DNA of 43,365 bases from Acidobacteriota bacterium. GTDB lineage: Bacteria > Pseudomonadota > Alphaproteobacteria > Acetobacterales > Acetobacteraceae. A program made the position numbers and the translations under genes. Of this stretch, positions 24,147 to 31,516 are shown piece by piece (position 1 is the stretch's first letter; each line of letters begins with the position of its first letter). The stretch lies in assembly GCA_903970435.1 (NCBI GenBank), contig CAJCIS010000100.1:1-43365 (forward strand). Direction: 5' to 3'. The notes under the pieces were generated by a model. The model had not been told where the DNA came from, ran no database searches, and saw only the letters and a list, made by a program, of their open reading frames with translations.

Positions 24147-25787
24147 TCACTCCGTATAGCGGACCGAAGCTTGCAATGCGGTGGTGAGAAAGCTGTTCAG
24201 CGCTGCGGTCAGTTGCGCGGTGTTTTCTGCCTCTATGTAATAGGTGCTGAGGTTGTTCGCGTCGGTTGCCGACGAACATGCCTGCAGATTGGCGGCGATC
24301 GAACCACTGCCGGTGCCCTCCGCCCACGAAATCATGTTGGCGAGGTAAAATTGATGCATCACCGGATAATACGTCGTATAGGCGACATACACCGTGTAGC
24401 CCATGTTCTTGAACGTCTGGCACATGCTACTTGGCATGGCATCCCGCACACCGGTATATGGGTCGTCCTCCACGCCGTCGGTAATCAGGAACAATACCTT
24501 GCGCGGCTTGGTCGCGCTGCTGCCGTCGCCGGCGGCGGTGACATAATTCGCCGCGAGGTACGACATCGATTCCTGCACCGCGGTGTCGTCGTTGTTGGCA
24601 TTCGCCATTGCAGAAACCGCCGGTTGTATGCCGGTGTCGGTGTAAATACCGCTCTTCGGCGTCGGCGGCGCGCCGACATCGGCGATCGCTGTCGTAAAGT
24701 CGCTGCCCGCCTCGCAGCCGAAGGCCTTCGGCGTGCAATTCAGACCGGGATAAATCGGCAGCAGCCCAGCGTTGAACGTGTATATGCCGACACTCAGATT
24801 GTTGACGTCGCCGAGATTGTCCGCCTGCATGGCGGTCAGCACCTGGTTGGTCGCCACCTTCAGCACATCCAGCCTTGTCGTCACGCCTTGCACACGCGCC
24901 ATGTGCCACATATCGTTGCCCAGGCCGGCCTGTTTGGAATTGTCCCAGTGGCACGCAAAAGCGCAGGGGGCGCCGGCATACGCCGGGTTGCCCTTCACTT
25001 TCGGGCAGGCCTGCGTCGTTACATACGGGGTGGCGTATGACGCGGTTGGCGTGGCCGTCACCAGATTGGCGTTCTTGTAATAGGTCATCGGCGTCGCCAG
25101 GGCGCCGTCGTATTTGGCAGTCCCCCATTGATACTGGTAATCGCCGTAGTTCACCGAACTCTGGCTGCCGTAAACGCCGTTTGTCTCCGTATATTCGTTG
25201 GACGCATCGCACGGCGAATACTGCATCAGCGTCTGCATGTCGGCGTTGGTCGCGCCGATCTGCATGGACGACGAATTGTCCAGCATCATCACCACTTCCA
25301 GATACGGCGCGGTCTGAATTTGCGCGGCCTGGGTAACGCTGATCGGATAGCTGGCGAAGTCGAACAGATGCCCCAGCAACGACTTCACGGTGCCGCTATA
25401 GGTGACGGTCGCCGTGAATGTCGTGCCGCTTTGCACCACATTTGCGGAAAAATTGGTCTGCTGCAGGCCGCTGAAGCTCAGGCCGTGGCCGAGCGTCACG
25501 TTGAACCATTGCTTGCCGGACGCATCGCCCTCGGCGATATAATTCGGATCTTGCTTGAGATACGCGGCGTTCGCCGTCTTCACCGCATTCAGCGCCGCCG
25601 AACTTTCGGCGAGCGCCAGCGTGGCATAGGTTTCGTTCCAGACACCGAAATCGATCGCCAGCCCCACCAGGCCAAGCACCGGTATGGCAATGCTGGCAAA
25701 CAGCACTGCCACCGCGCCTTTTCGTTCGGCAAGCGCCACCGGCACACCAAACTTCAATGTCGTCAATTTCGGTATCAAATGTCGCAT
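24147..25787 (-). CDS. TadG-like pilus-assembly protein with vWA domain
   Basis: The 546-residue product has an N-terminal membrane segment within a TadE/TadG-like motif (ERKGAVAVLFASIAIPVLGL, then GLAIDFGVWN), followed by a periplasmic von Willebrand A domain: EVVMMLDNSSSM is the MIDAS DxSxS site, with VLFLITDGVEDD later. Two inserts rich in Tyr, Thr and Ala carry several Cys residues (CPKVKG, CAFACHW, NCTPKAFGCEAG). TadG-type proteins help anchor or assemble Flp pili. ATG 25787 is preferred over TTG 25793. It is the last gene of a three-gene set, with 16 bp to the previous stop. Confidence 0.85.
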   Translation of the reverse strand: MRHLIPKLTTLKFGVPVALAERKGAVAVLFASIAIPVLGLVGLAIDFGVWNETYATLALAESSAALNAVKTANAAYLKQDPNYIAEGDASGKQWFNVTLGHGLSFSGLQQTNFSANVVQSGTTFTATVTYSGTVKSLLGHLFDFASYPISVTQAAQIQTAPYLEVVMMLDNSSSMQIGATNADMQTLMQYSPCDASNEYTETNGVYGSQSSVNYGDYQYQWGTAKYDGALATPMTYYKNANLVTATPTASYATPYVTTQACPKVKGNPAYAGAPCAFACHWDNSKQAGLGNDMWHMARVQGVTTRLDVLKVATNQVLTAMQADNLGDVNNLSVGIYTFNAGLLPIYPGLNCTPKAFGCEAGSDFTTAIADVGAPPTPKSGIYTDTGIQPAVSAMANANNDDTAVQESMSYLAANYVTAAGDGSSATKPRKVLFLITDGVEDDPYTGVRDAMPSSMCQTFKNMGYTVYVAYTTYYPVMHQFYLANMISWAEGTGSGSIAANLQACSSATDANNLSTYYIEAENTAQLTAALNSFLTTALQASVRYTE

Positions 25788-25803
25788 TGCCAAACTTCGC
25801 AGT

Positions 25804-26580
25804 CTACGGAACGTTGCATGTCACCACGTTGCCGGTGCCACCCGTGGTGTTCAGGGAGGTAATCTCATCCAGGCCACCGACCGGCGCCGCCACCGACGCG
25901 GACGCGTAGAACGTCCTGGATTTCAAAAATAATGGAAAATACGGCGTGAATGTATATTGCACGTCCACCACGATTTGCGGCGCCACCGTCATCGCGCTGC
26001 CGCCGTTTGCCAGGTTGGGATCGGCCATCACCGTATATTGCGCCGCGGTATCGGGAAATGCCGCCACCGAAGCGTCCATCTGGCAGGGACGATATATGCC
26101 TTGCGTCAATTGCGATCCGCCCGCGGAAAGATAGCTGCTCCAAAGCACATAGGCGCTCTGCGCGCCGCAGCCGGTTGCCTGCGTACAGATCGGATAGAAC
26201 GGCACCTCGCTCAGGGTCACCGCGAAACTGCCAGGATAAAGCCCACCGCCATTGCCGAGATTGAGCCCCGGAATGACGGCGTAGATCGTGCTCATCGCCT
26301 TCTGCATCTGGTCGGCGGTGAGCTCGCTGGACAGCTGATTGGTGTCCGGATCGGTGTACACCGACAGTTTCTCGGCGTTTTCGGCGATCGCGCTGGCAGC
26401 GTTGTGGACTTGCCGCCAGATCAGCAGGGCGCGCGCGCCATCGACCCCCAACATCGTCATGGACAGCAGCGCAGGTGCGACCAGCGAGAATTCCAGCGAC
26501 GCATGACCGCCGCGCGCATGCAATGCGGCGGCCGTAGCGCGCGCGGCGCCCAATCGTCTTTTTAAAATCCTCTTCAACAT
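25804..26580 (-). CDS. TadE/TadF-like pseudopilin family protein
   Basis: The 258-residue product has a TadE-like N-terminus: GGHASLEFSLVAPALLSMTMLGVDGARALLIW, with the Glu after the hydrophobic start that marks TadE minor pseudopilins. The rest is a periplasmic domain with paired cysteines (PICTQATGCGAQ) and a beta-rich C-terminus. The ATG overlaps the stop of the upstream TadE-like gene by seven bases, so the two are coupled. No TadA ATPase, RcpA secretin or TadV peptidase is in the window. Confidence 0.8.
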   Translation of the reverse strand: MLKRILKRRLGAARATAAALHARGGHASLEFSLVAPALLSMTMLGVDGARALLIWRQVHNAASAIAENAEKLSVYTDPDTNQLSSELTADQMQKAMSTIYAVIPGLNLGNGGGLYPGSFAVTLSEVPFYPICTQATGCGAQSAYVLWSSYLSAGGSQLTQGIYRPCQMDASVAAFPDTAAQYTVMADPNLANGGSAMTVAPQIVVDVQYTFTPYFPLFLKSRTFYASASVAAPVGGLDEITSLNTTGGTGNVVTCNVP

Positions 26581-27173
26581 CCTTGGGCGCCCTGGCCGAA
26601 TTCTTCGTTGACGAAGCCCGAGGCCGCATAGCTCGCGTGCACCCGCTGCGCGGTGTTGACCGGCGACGGAACCGAAAAGCTCGGCACCAGCATGCCAAGA
26701 AAGGTCGGGCTCAAATAATACGCCTGCAGCACCATCAACTGGCCTGGGCTACCGGTGCACACGGCGTTGTTCGATGACGTAATGGCCGCCAGCGTCAGCG
26801 GGTTGGCCGCCATATAGGTATAAAAATTCTGCCCCGTCCCGCTCGGTATGGAGGTGACACTCACATAAAGCTGGCCGCAATCCAGCATGTGCCCAAGCGC
26901 CGGGCAAACCGCGCTCGCCACCCATGCGGCCACCGACTTGCCGGACACGTAACCCTGCGAGCTGCCAACCTGCACGCTGCGTGCCGCGGTTTGCACCGCG
27001 CTATCCAGTGCTGCCTGCACGAAAAAATCGTAGCCGGCCTCCAGGGTCCCAAGCAGGAGCAGGCACAGCGGTACCGACAAGAGCGCGAATTCGAGCGCCG
27101 TGACGCCACGCCGGTCGGCCCTACAAGGGCGCACTTGCTTGCCGCCGAGCTGGCGGCAGCCATGTTCATACAT
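26574..27173 (-). CDS. TadE-like minor pseudopilin
   Basis: From ATG 27173 the product is 199 residues with RRGVTALEFALLSVPLCLLLLGTLEAGYDFF, the TadE motif: Arg-Gly, small residue, Glu, then a single membrane helix. The periplasmic part contains VCPALGHMLDCGQLYVSV, a likely disulfide pair, and ends in EEFGQGAQGC. It opens a - strand set of three Tad-like genes. TTG 27188 gives five more residues but the ATG is more likely. A plausible promoter lies just upstream in an unusually AT-rich stretch. Confidence 0.82.
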   Translation of the reverse strand: MYEHGCRQLGGKQVRPCRADRRGVTALEFALLSVPLCLLLLGTLEAGYDFFVQAALDSAVQTAARSVQVGSSQGYVSGKSVAAWVASAVCPALGHMLDCGQLYVSVTSIPSGTGQNFYTYMAANPLTLAAITSSNNAVCTGSPGQLMVLQAYYLSPTFLGMLVPSFSVPSPVNTAQRVHASYAASGFVNEEFGQGAQGC

Positions 27174-27207
27174 CCGAGAGCCATACAAAATAAATTTCGT
27201 TTGGTTT

Positions 27208-27234
27208 TTTATAACGCGCCGACGGGATCGTCAA
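27208..27234 (-). promoter_or_regulatory. Candidate sigma-70-like promoter for the Tad-like genes
   Basis: On the - strand TTGACG (27234-27229) and TATAAA (27213-27208) are 15 bp apart, about 35 bp ahead of the TadE start. The spacing is shorter than the ideal 17 bp. The whole stretch 27190-27360 is strikingly AT-rich for this genome and has no gene. Confidence 0.35.
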
Positions 27235-27354
27235 ATCAAAAATTGGAAAAAACATAAATTTCTGTACACGAAAACGTGATCAGCCGGCGTCAGTTGTATC
27301 ACTAATCATATTTTCTATCATGAATAGAGTGGTGGGGAATTTTTTGCGGCAGTA

Positions 27355-27477
27355 TAAGAAAGAAGGAGTTCTTTTTTGAAAAAAAGAACCAAAAAACTTT
27401 TGCCTGTTTGAAGGTGCACCCCACCAAGATACCGCACGTTTTGGTTCTTTATTTAAAAAGAACTACTCTTTCTCCTT
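27355..27477. repeat. Composite HR48 inverted-repeat element (123 bp)
   Basis: A good + orientation copy (27355-27404: GGAGTTCTTTTTTGAAAAAA, then ACCAAAAAACTTTTGCC) faces a diverged - orientation copy (27437-27477: GTTTTGGTTCTTTATTTAAA). The core of about 32 bp, CTGTTTGAAGGTGCACCCCA and following, is unlike that of the three core-sharing elements. Confidence 0.72.
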
Positions 27478-27634
27478 ACTCCCCCGAAATCGGCGGCGCT
27501 GCTATCGGCCTCCAAAACGCCACCGCAACACCAATACCTATCGCCGTGCACAGCATCGAGGAAGGAAAGAACGACCCCAATATGTCCTGCGTGGGCGCCG
27601 GACTGCACCCGGCCGGAAGCAGCAGAACCAGGTT
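27476..27634 (-). pseudogene. YtcA-like lipoprotein remnant between repeats
   Basis: A - strand frame of 52 codons reads LVLLLPAGCSPAPTQDILGS, then FFPSSMLCTAIGIGVAVAFW. This resembles the lipobox, short linker and first membrane helix of YtcA-family small lipoproteins, which normally accompany MdtN-type efflux genes. The N-terminal signal has no clear start codon, since the frame merges into an HR48 copy upstream. The second membrane helix expected in the family is missing, as the frame stops soon after the first at another HR48 copy. I read it as a fragment cut on both sides; no efflux genes remain nearby. Confidence 0.5.
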
Positions 27635-27792
27635 GGAAGAAGGAAGAACGTTCTTTCCTGAAGAAAAGAACCAAAAGACTTTTGCTCTTGATGCAATCAC
27701 AGACTTATCGGCCATGTTACCAACCTTTGTGCAGGCGCACAGGCAAAAGTCTTTTGGTTCTTTTCTTCAGAAAAGAACATTCTTCCTTCTTT
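27635..27792. repeat. Composite HR48 inverted-repeat element 2 (158 bp, conserved core)
   Basis: A + copy (27635-27690) and a - copy (27741-27792) flank a core beginning ATGCAATCAC and ending TTTGTGCAGGCGCA, matching the ends of the cores at 6705-6751 and 37560-37608, while the middle differs. Both stems contain the CTGAAG/CTTCAG variant. It lies next to the poxB stop codon. Confidence 0.83.
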
Positions 27793-27802
27793 GCCAACGC
27801 GA

Positions 27803-29521
27803 TCACCGTATCAGATTTTCCTTCGCGAGGTCGACAAGCTCCCTCCCGCGGCCATCCATGACCGCGCGCATCATGAAAAGTCCGAAATGGTGTGCCTCGT
27901 CGAAGGTTGTCACCGGGGGCATTACCAGTTCCTGGCGGGCGGTGACAACATCGAGTAGCGCCGGACCGTCATGCGCGAGAAATTCGGCAATTGCGGCCTT
28001 CAAATCCTGCGGCTTTTCGACCCGGATTGCTTTAATCCCCATGGCCTCGGCCATGGCGGCGAAATTCGGGTTCTTGAGATCGCACCCGACATCGACGAAA
28101 CCACCCGCCTTCATCTCCAGCTCGACGAACCCGAGCGTGCCGTTGTTGAGCACGATAATTTTCACCGGCAGCCCGGTCTGAATGAGCGTGACGAACTCGC
28201 CCATCATCATCGTAAAACCGCCATCTCCCGAAAATGAAATAACCTGGCGCTTCGGGAAGGCGGCCTGCGCGCCGATCGCGTGCAGCATGGCGTTTGCCAT
28301 CGAGCCGTGATTGAACGACCCGACGATCCGGCGCTTGCCGTTGACCTGCAGATAGCGCGCGGTCCATGCAATCGGTGTCCCGACGTCACAGGTGAAAATG
28401 GCATCGTCATTCGCCAGTTCGCTCACCAGCCGCGTGACATATTGCGGATGAATGAGATGGCTGTGCGGCCGGCTCTCCGCGAGTTCATCAAGCTGCCGGC
28501 GCGCGGATTTATATTCGTCGAGCGACTCCTTGAGATGTGTGTCATCGGTTTTCGCGTCGATCAGCGGCAGCAGGTCGTCCAGGGCGTGCTTGACGTTCCC
28601 GATCACGCCCAAATCGAGCGGGCACCGGTTGCCCAGGGCTTCCGGCCGGATATCCACTTGGGCCACGAGGGCGCCCTCCGGATAGAATTGCCGGTATGGA
28701 AAGTCGGTGCCCAGCAGCAGCAAGGTGTCGCAATTCTTCATCGCCTTGTAGCCCGACGCGAAGCCGACCAGGCCGGTCATGCCGACATCATACGGATTAT
28801 CGTATTCCAGAAACTCCTTGCCCCGCAGGGAATGTACGATGGGCGCCTGCAGCTTTGCCGCAAGCGCCACCACCGCGTCATGCGCCCCATCGCAGCCCGC
28901 ACCGCACATCAAGGTGACGCGTGCGCCCCTGTTCAGCAGGTCCGCCAGACGCTGCGTATCCGCAAGAGCCGGCCGTATGACGGGCTTGTTGGGAAACAAC
29001 CAATGCGGAACCTTCGCGGCCTGAGGCTGCAACGCCACATCGCCCGGCATGACGACAACAGCCACGCCACGCCTTGCAACGGCGACGCGTATCGCGCGCT
29101 GCAGGATCTGCGGCAGAAGTTCCGGACGCGAGACGAGCTCGACATAATGCGCGCATTCCTTGAACAGAATTTCCGGATGCGTGGCCTGGAAATAATCAAG
29201 GCCGATTTCCGTGCTCGGAATATGCGCGGCAACGGCCAGAACGGGAACGCCACTACGATGACAGTCGAACAAACCATTGATCAGGTGCAGATTGCCCGGC
29301 CCGCAACTGCCGCAGCAGACGGCCAGTTCGCCGGTAAGATGCGCCTCCGCCCCCGCCGCGAACGCCGCGCTCTCCTCATGCCGCATATGGATCCATTCAA
29401 CCGACTTCAGGCGCCGCAAGGAATCGGTAAACCCGTTCAACGAATCTCCCACAACGCCATAGACTCGCTTGACGCCGGCCTGATGAAGCGTCTCGGCAAG
29501 GTAGTCCGCAGTCGTTCGCAT
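27803..29521 (-). CDS. poxB: Pyruvate dehydrogenase (quinone), PoxB type
   Basis: The 572-residue product has the same length as E. coli PoxB, a peripheral membrane flavoenzyme that converts pyruvate to acetate and CO2 and reduces ubiquinone. It shows VKRVYGVVGDSLNGFTDSLR, the catalytic Glu in HMRHEESAAFAAG, the central FAD-binding domain and the TPP motif FSGDGGFTMMMGEF through VLNNGTLGF. The C-terminal FGLFMMRAVMDGRGRELVDL corresponds to the lipid-activated membrane helix region of PoxB. It stands alone on the - strand, followed by an HR48 composite, and is separated from the isocitrate dehydrogenase start by 95 bp or read from the same strand. Confidence 0.93.
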   Translation of the reverse strand: MRTTADYLAETLHQAGVKRVYGVVGDSLNGFTDSLRRLKSVEWIHMRHEESAAFAAGAEAHLTGELAVCCGSCGPGNLHLINGLFDCHRSGVPVLAVAAHIPSTEIGLDYFQATHPEILFKECAHYVELVSRPELLPQILQRAIRVAVARRGVAVVVMPGDVALQPQAAKVPHWLFPNKPVIRPALADTQRLADLLNRGARVTLMCGAGCDGAHDAVVALAAKLQAPIVHSLRGKEFLEYDNPYDVGMTGLVGFASGYKAMKNCDTLLLLGTDFPYRQFYPEGALVAQVDIRPEALGNRCPLDLGVIGNVKHALDDLLPLIDAKTDDTHLKESLDEYKSARRQLDELAESRPHSHLIHPQYVTRLVSELANDDAIFTCDVGTPIAWTARYLQVNGKRRIVGSFNHGSMANAMLHAIGAQAAFPKRQVISFSGDGGFTMMMGEFVTLIQTGLPVKIIVLNNGTLGFVELEMKAGGFVDVGCDLKNPNFAAMAEAMGIKAIRVEKPQDLKAAIAEFLAHDGPALLDVVTARQELVMPPVTTFDEAHHFGLFMMRAVMDGRGRELVDLAKENLIR

Positions 29522-29616
29522 GGCGCATCTCCTGGGTTGAATTGTTATTGTTTGAGGGTCGCTACGGAGACGGGGACCGGGCCATTAGCCTTCGCAACGA
29601 GAGCGAAAATTCTTGC

Positions 29617-30633
29617 TTATAAACGCGCTAGGATGGCGGTGGTCATTTCACTTGTCGTTGCTTCACCGCCCAGGTCGCGGGTGCGGACTTTATCGGTGAC
29701 GACTGTGGCATGAAGGGCGGCACGGAGACGATCGCCCGAGCGCCGCAGGCCAGCGTGGTCCAGCATCAGGGCGCTGGCCATGAGCAGGGCGACGGGGTTG
29801 GCCAGGCCCTTGTTGGCAATGTCGGGCGCCGAGCCGTGCACCGCCTCGAAAATGGCGGCGTGGGCGCCGATGTTGGCGCCGGGCGCCAGGCCCAGACCGC
29901 CGATCAAGCCCGCAATGAGATCGGACAGGATGTCGCCAAACAAATTGGTGGTGACAATGACGTCGAATTGCCACGGGTTGAGCACAAGCTGCATGGCGCA
30001 TGCGTCCACGATGCGATCATCCATCGCCACGCGGCCCTCATATTCATGCGCCATTTCGCGGCCGGCATCGAGGAAAATCCCCGTCAGCGCCTTCAGGATG
30101 TTCGCCTTGTGCACCACGGTCACCTTCTTGCGGCCGTGCGCGACGGCGTACTCGAAGGCAAACCGCAATATCCGCTTGCAACCCGCCTTGGTGTTGAAGC
30201 CGCCGGAGAAGGCAACCGCCTTTGGATCGTCCTCGATCGGCAGGTAATGTTCGAACGCGGCGTAGAATCCCTCCAGGTTTTCGCGCACCAGAACGAGGTC
30301 GATGTTTTCGTAGCGCTGCCCGGGAATGAGCGTGACCGCGGGGCGCAAATTGGCATAGAGCTCGAAGTGCTTGCGCAGCTCGACATTGACGCTCTTGAAG
30401 CCACCACCCACCGGCGTGGTGAGCGGCCCCTTCAGCGCCAGCCTGGTGCGCCGGATGCTGTCCAACGTTGCCGGCGGCAGCGGGTCGCCATGCGTGGTAA
30501 TGGCGGCCATGCCGGCCGGCTGCTCGTCCCAGGCGAACGGATCGCCAAGGGCGGTGAAAATGGCCCGCACACTCTGCATGATTTCGGGGCCGATGCCGTC
30601 GCCGGGGATGAGCGTGGCGGGGATTTGAGTCAT
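29617..30633 (-). CDS. NAD(+)-dependent isocitrate dehydrogenase
   Basis: The 338-residue product is an isocitrate/isopropylmalate dehydrogenase family member of the short NAD-type IDH group. IPGDGIGPEIMQSV opens it, then KGPLTTPVGGGFKSVNVELR with the substrate-binding Ser and Asn, LYANLRPAVTLIPG, and the metal-binding NLFGDILSDLIAGLIGGLGL region ending in ANIG. IEAVHGSAPDIA is near the C-terminus. The SVN and ELRK pattern fits isocitrate, not isopropylmalate. It would supply the TCA cycle with NADH; NAD preference is inferred from subgroup resemblance. It is divergent from the GT87-like pseudogene and lies upstream of poxB on the same strand. Confidence 0.9.
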   Translation of the reverse strand: MTQIPATLIPGDGIGPEIMQSVRAIFTALGDPFAWDEQPAGMAAITTHGDPLPPATLDSIRRTRLALKGPLTTPVGGGFKSVNVELRKHFELYANLRPAVTLIPGQRYENIDLVLVRENLEGFYAAFEHYLPIEDDPKAVAFSGGFNTKAGCKRILRFAFEYAVAHGRKKVTVVHKANILKALTGIFLDAGREMAHEYEGRVAMDDRIVDACAMQLVLNPWQFDVIVTTNLFGDILSDLIAGLIGGLGLAPGANIGAHAAIFEAVHGSAPDIANKGLANPVALLMASALMLDHAGLRRSGDRLRAALHATVVTDKVRTRDLGGEATTSEMTTAILARL

Positions 30634-30684
30634 GGGGCGGTTCCGTTACAGCCTGGGGTGGTATCGGGCATGGATTCTTCGGGA

Positions 30685-30733
30685 TAAGGAAGTAGTTCTT
30701 TTTTGAAAAAAGGAACCAAAGAACTTTTGCTCT
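30685..30733 (+). repeat. HR48 repeat copy between divergent genes
   Basis: Copy in + orientation starting ATAAGGAAGTAG, with stem GTTCTTTTTT-GA-AAAAAGGAAC, then AAAGAACTTTTGCTC. It lies between the IDH start and the GT87-like start, with no gene 3' end on its left. Confidence 0.8.
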
Positions 30734-30747
30734 GTGCGGGTCGGAAC

Positions 30748-31460
30748 ATGCGCCCCGTTCGCGGCAGCGAGGCTATTTCGTTCGCTGTGGCAGCCGCATT
30801 GCTGATCATGTGGACGAACGTCAGCCTGCAGCTGATGCAGGCGGACCAGGTAACCACATTACGCGCCATGGGTAGCTTCTGGCCATCCGGCGCCGCGGCG
30901 AATCATGGACTTGATCCTTACGGCCCATATCCCCTGGTTCCGCAGACTTTCTTCCGCCCGCTGGTGCCGCGGGAAGCGGCGCCGGGCACGCGCGACATAA
31001 ACCTCAATCCGCCGGCGTTGCTGCCGCTGTTCCAGTTTACGGCACTGTTTGATCCGCGCGCATTGCTCGGTCCATGGGTGGCCGCCAACGCGGCGATTGT
31101 TATCCTGACGAGCTTGTTGCTTATGTGCGCGGCGGCAAAGCCGTTGCGATGGTGGCAGATATTTTGCGCCCTGCCGATGTCGCCGGTCCGGGATACGATC
31201 TGGCTGGGACAGATCTATGGCGTGATGCTGTTATGCGCGGCGCTCGGCTGGTTCGCGCTGACGCGCCAGCGCTCCATTGCAGCGGGCATCGCCATTGGCG
31301 TTCTGGCCGCGATAAAGCCGAATTCATCATATGGCCGGCGTTTCTACATTGGCAGCAGTTCTTCGGCGCGCTGGTGCCTTTGCTACCGGTGTGCATCGTG
31401 TTGTGGCATGGCCTGACCTTTGGCGATCAAAAACCCCCAAGCGGGGCAGAGGGAACTTAA
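30748..31460 (+). pseudogene. GT87-like (DUF2029) membrane glycosyltransferase, frameshifted and truncated
   Basis: The + frame from ATG 30748 gives FAVAAALLIMWTNVSLQL, GLDPYGPYPLVPQ, RDINLNPPALLPLFQF, DTIWLGQIYGVMLLCA and AAGIAIGVLAAIKPN. This is the first half of a GT87-family polyprenyl-phosphate-dependent glycosyltransferase, with the NLNPP, Q-I and KPN landmarks. After KPN the frame breaks at 31321-31325; shifting by -1 restores FIIWPAFLHWQQFFGALVPL until a stop at 31460. Even repaired it is about 237 residues against roughly 400 usual, and an HR48 copy starts at the end. One lost T plus a 3' truncation explains it. Confidence 0.75.
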
Positions 31461-31513
31461 AGAGCAAAAGTTTTTTGGTTCTTTTTTTCAAAAAAGAACT
31501 GCTTCTTCTTGCT
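31458..31513 (-). repeat. HR48 repeat copy at the end of the GT87 remnant
   Basis: Copy in - orientation: AGAGCAAAAGTTTTTTGG, stem GTTCTTTTTTTCAAAAAAGAAC and outer end TGCTTCTTCTTGC, ending at the stop codon of the TIGR02302 gene on the - strand. It may mark the breakpoint of the GT87 truncation. Confidence 0.83.
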
Positions 31514-31516
31514 TTC

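Noticed and set aside
27355-27792. CRISPR-like spacing of repeats
   Set aside because: Four HR48 copies in 440 bp alternate in orientation and are unevenly spaced, unlike the direct repeats of a CRISPR array, and there are no cas genes.
29710-30687. 325-codon + frame over the isocitrate dehydrogenase
   Set aside because: Exactly antisense to a well-conserved gene and without family motifs.
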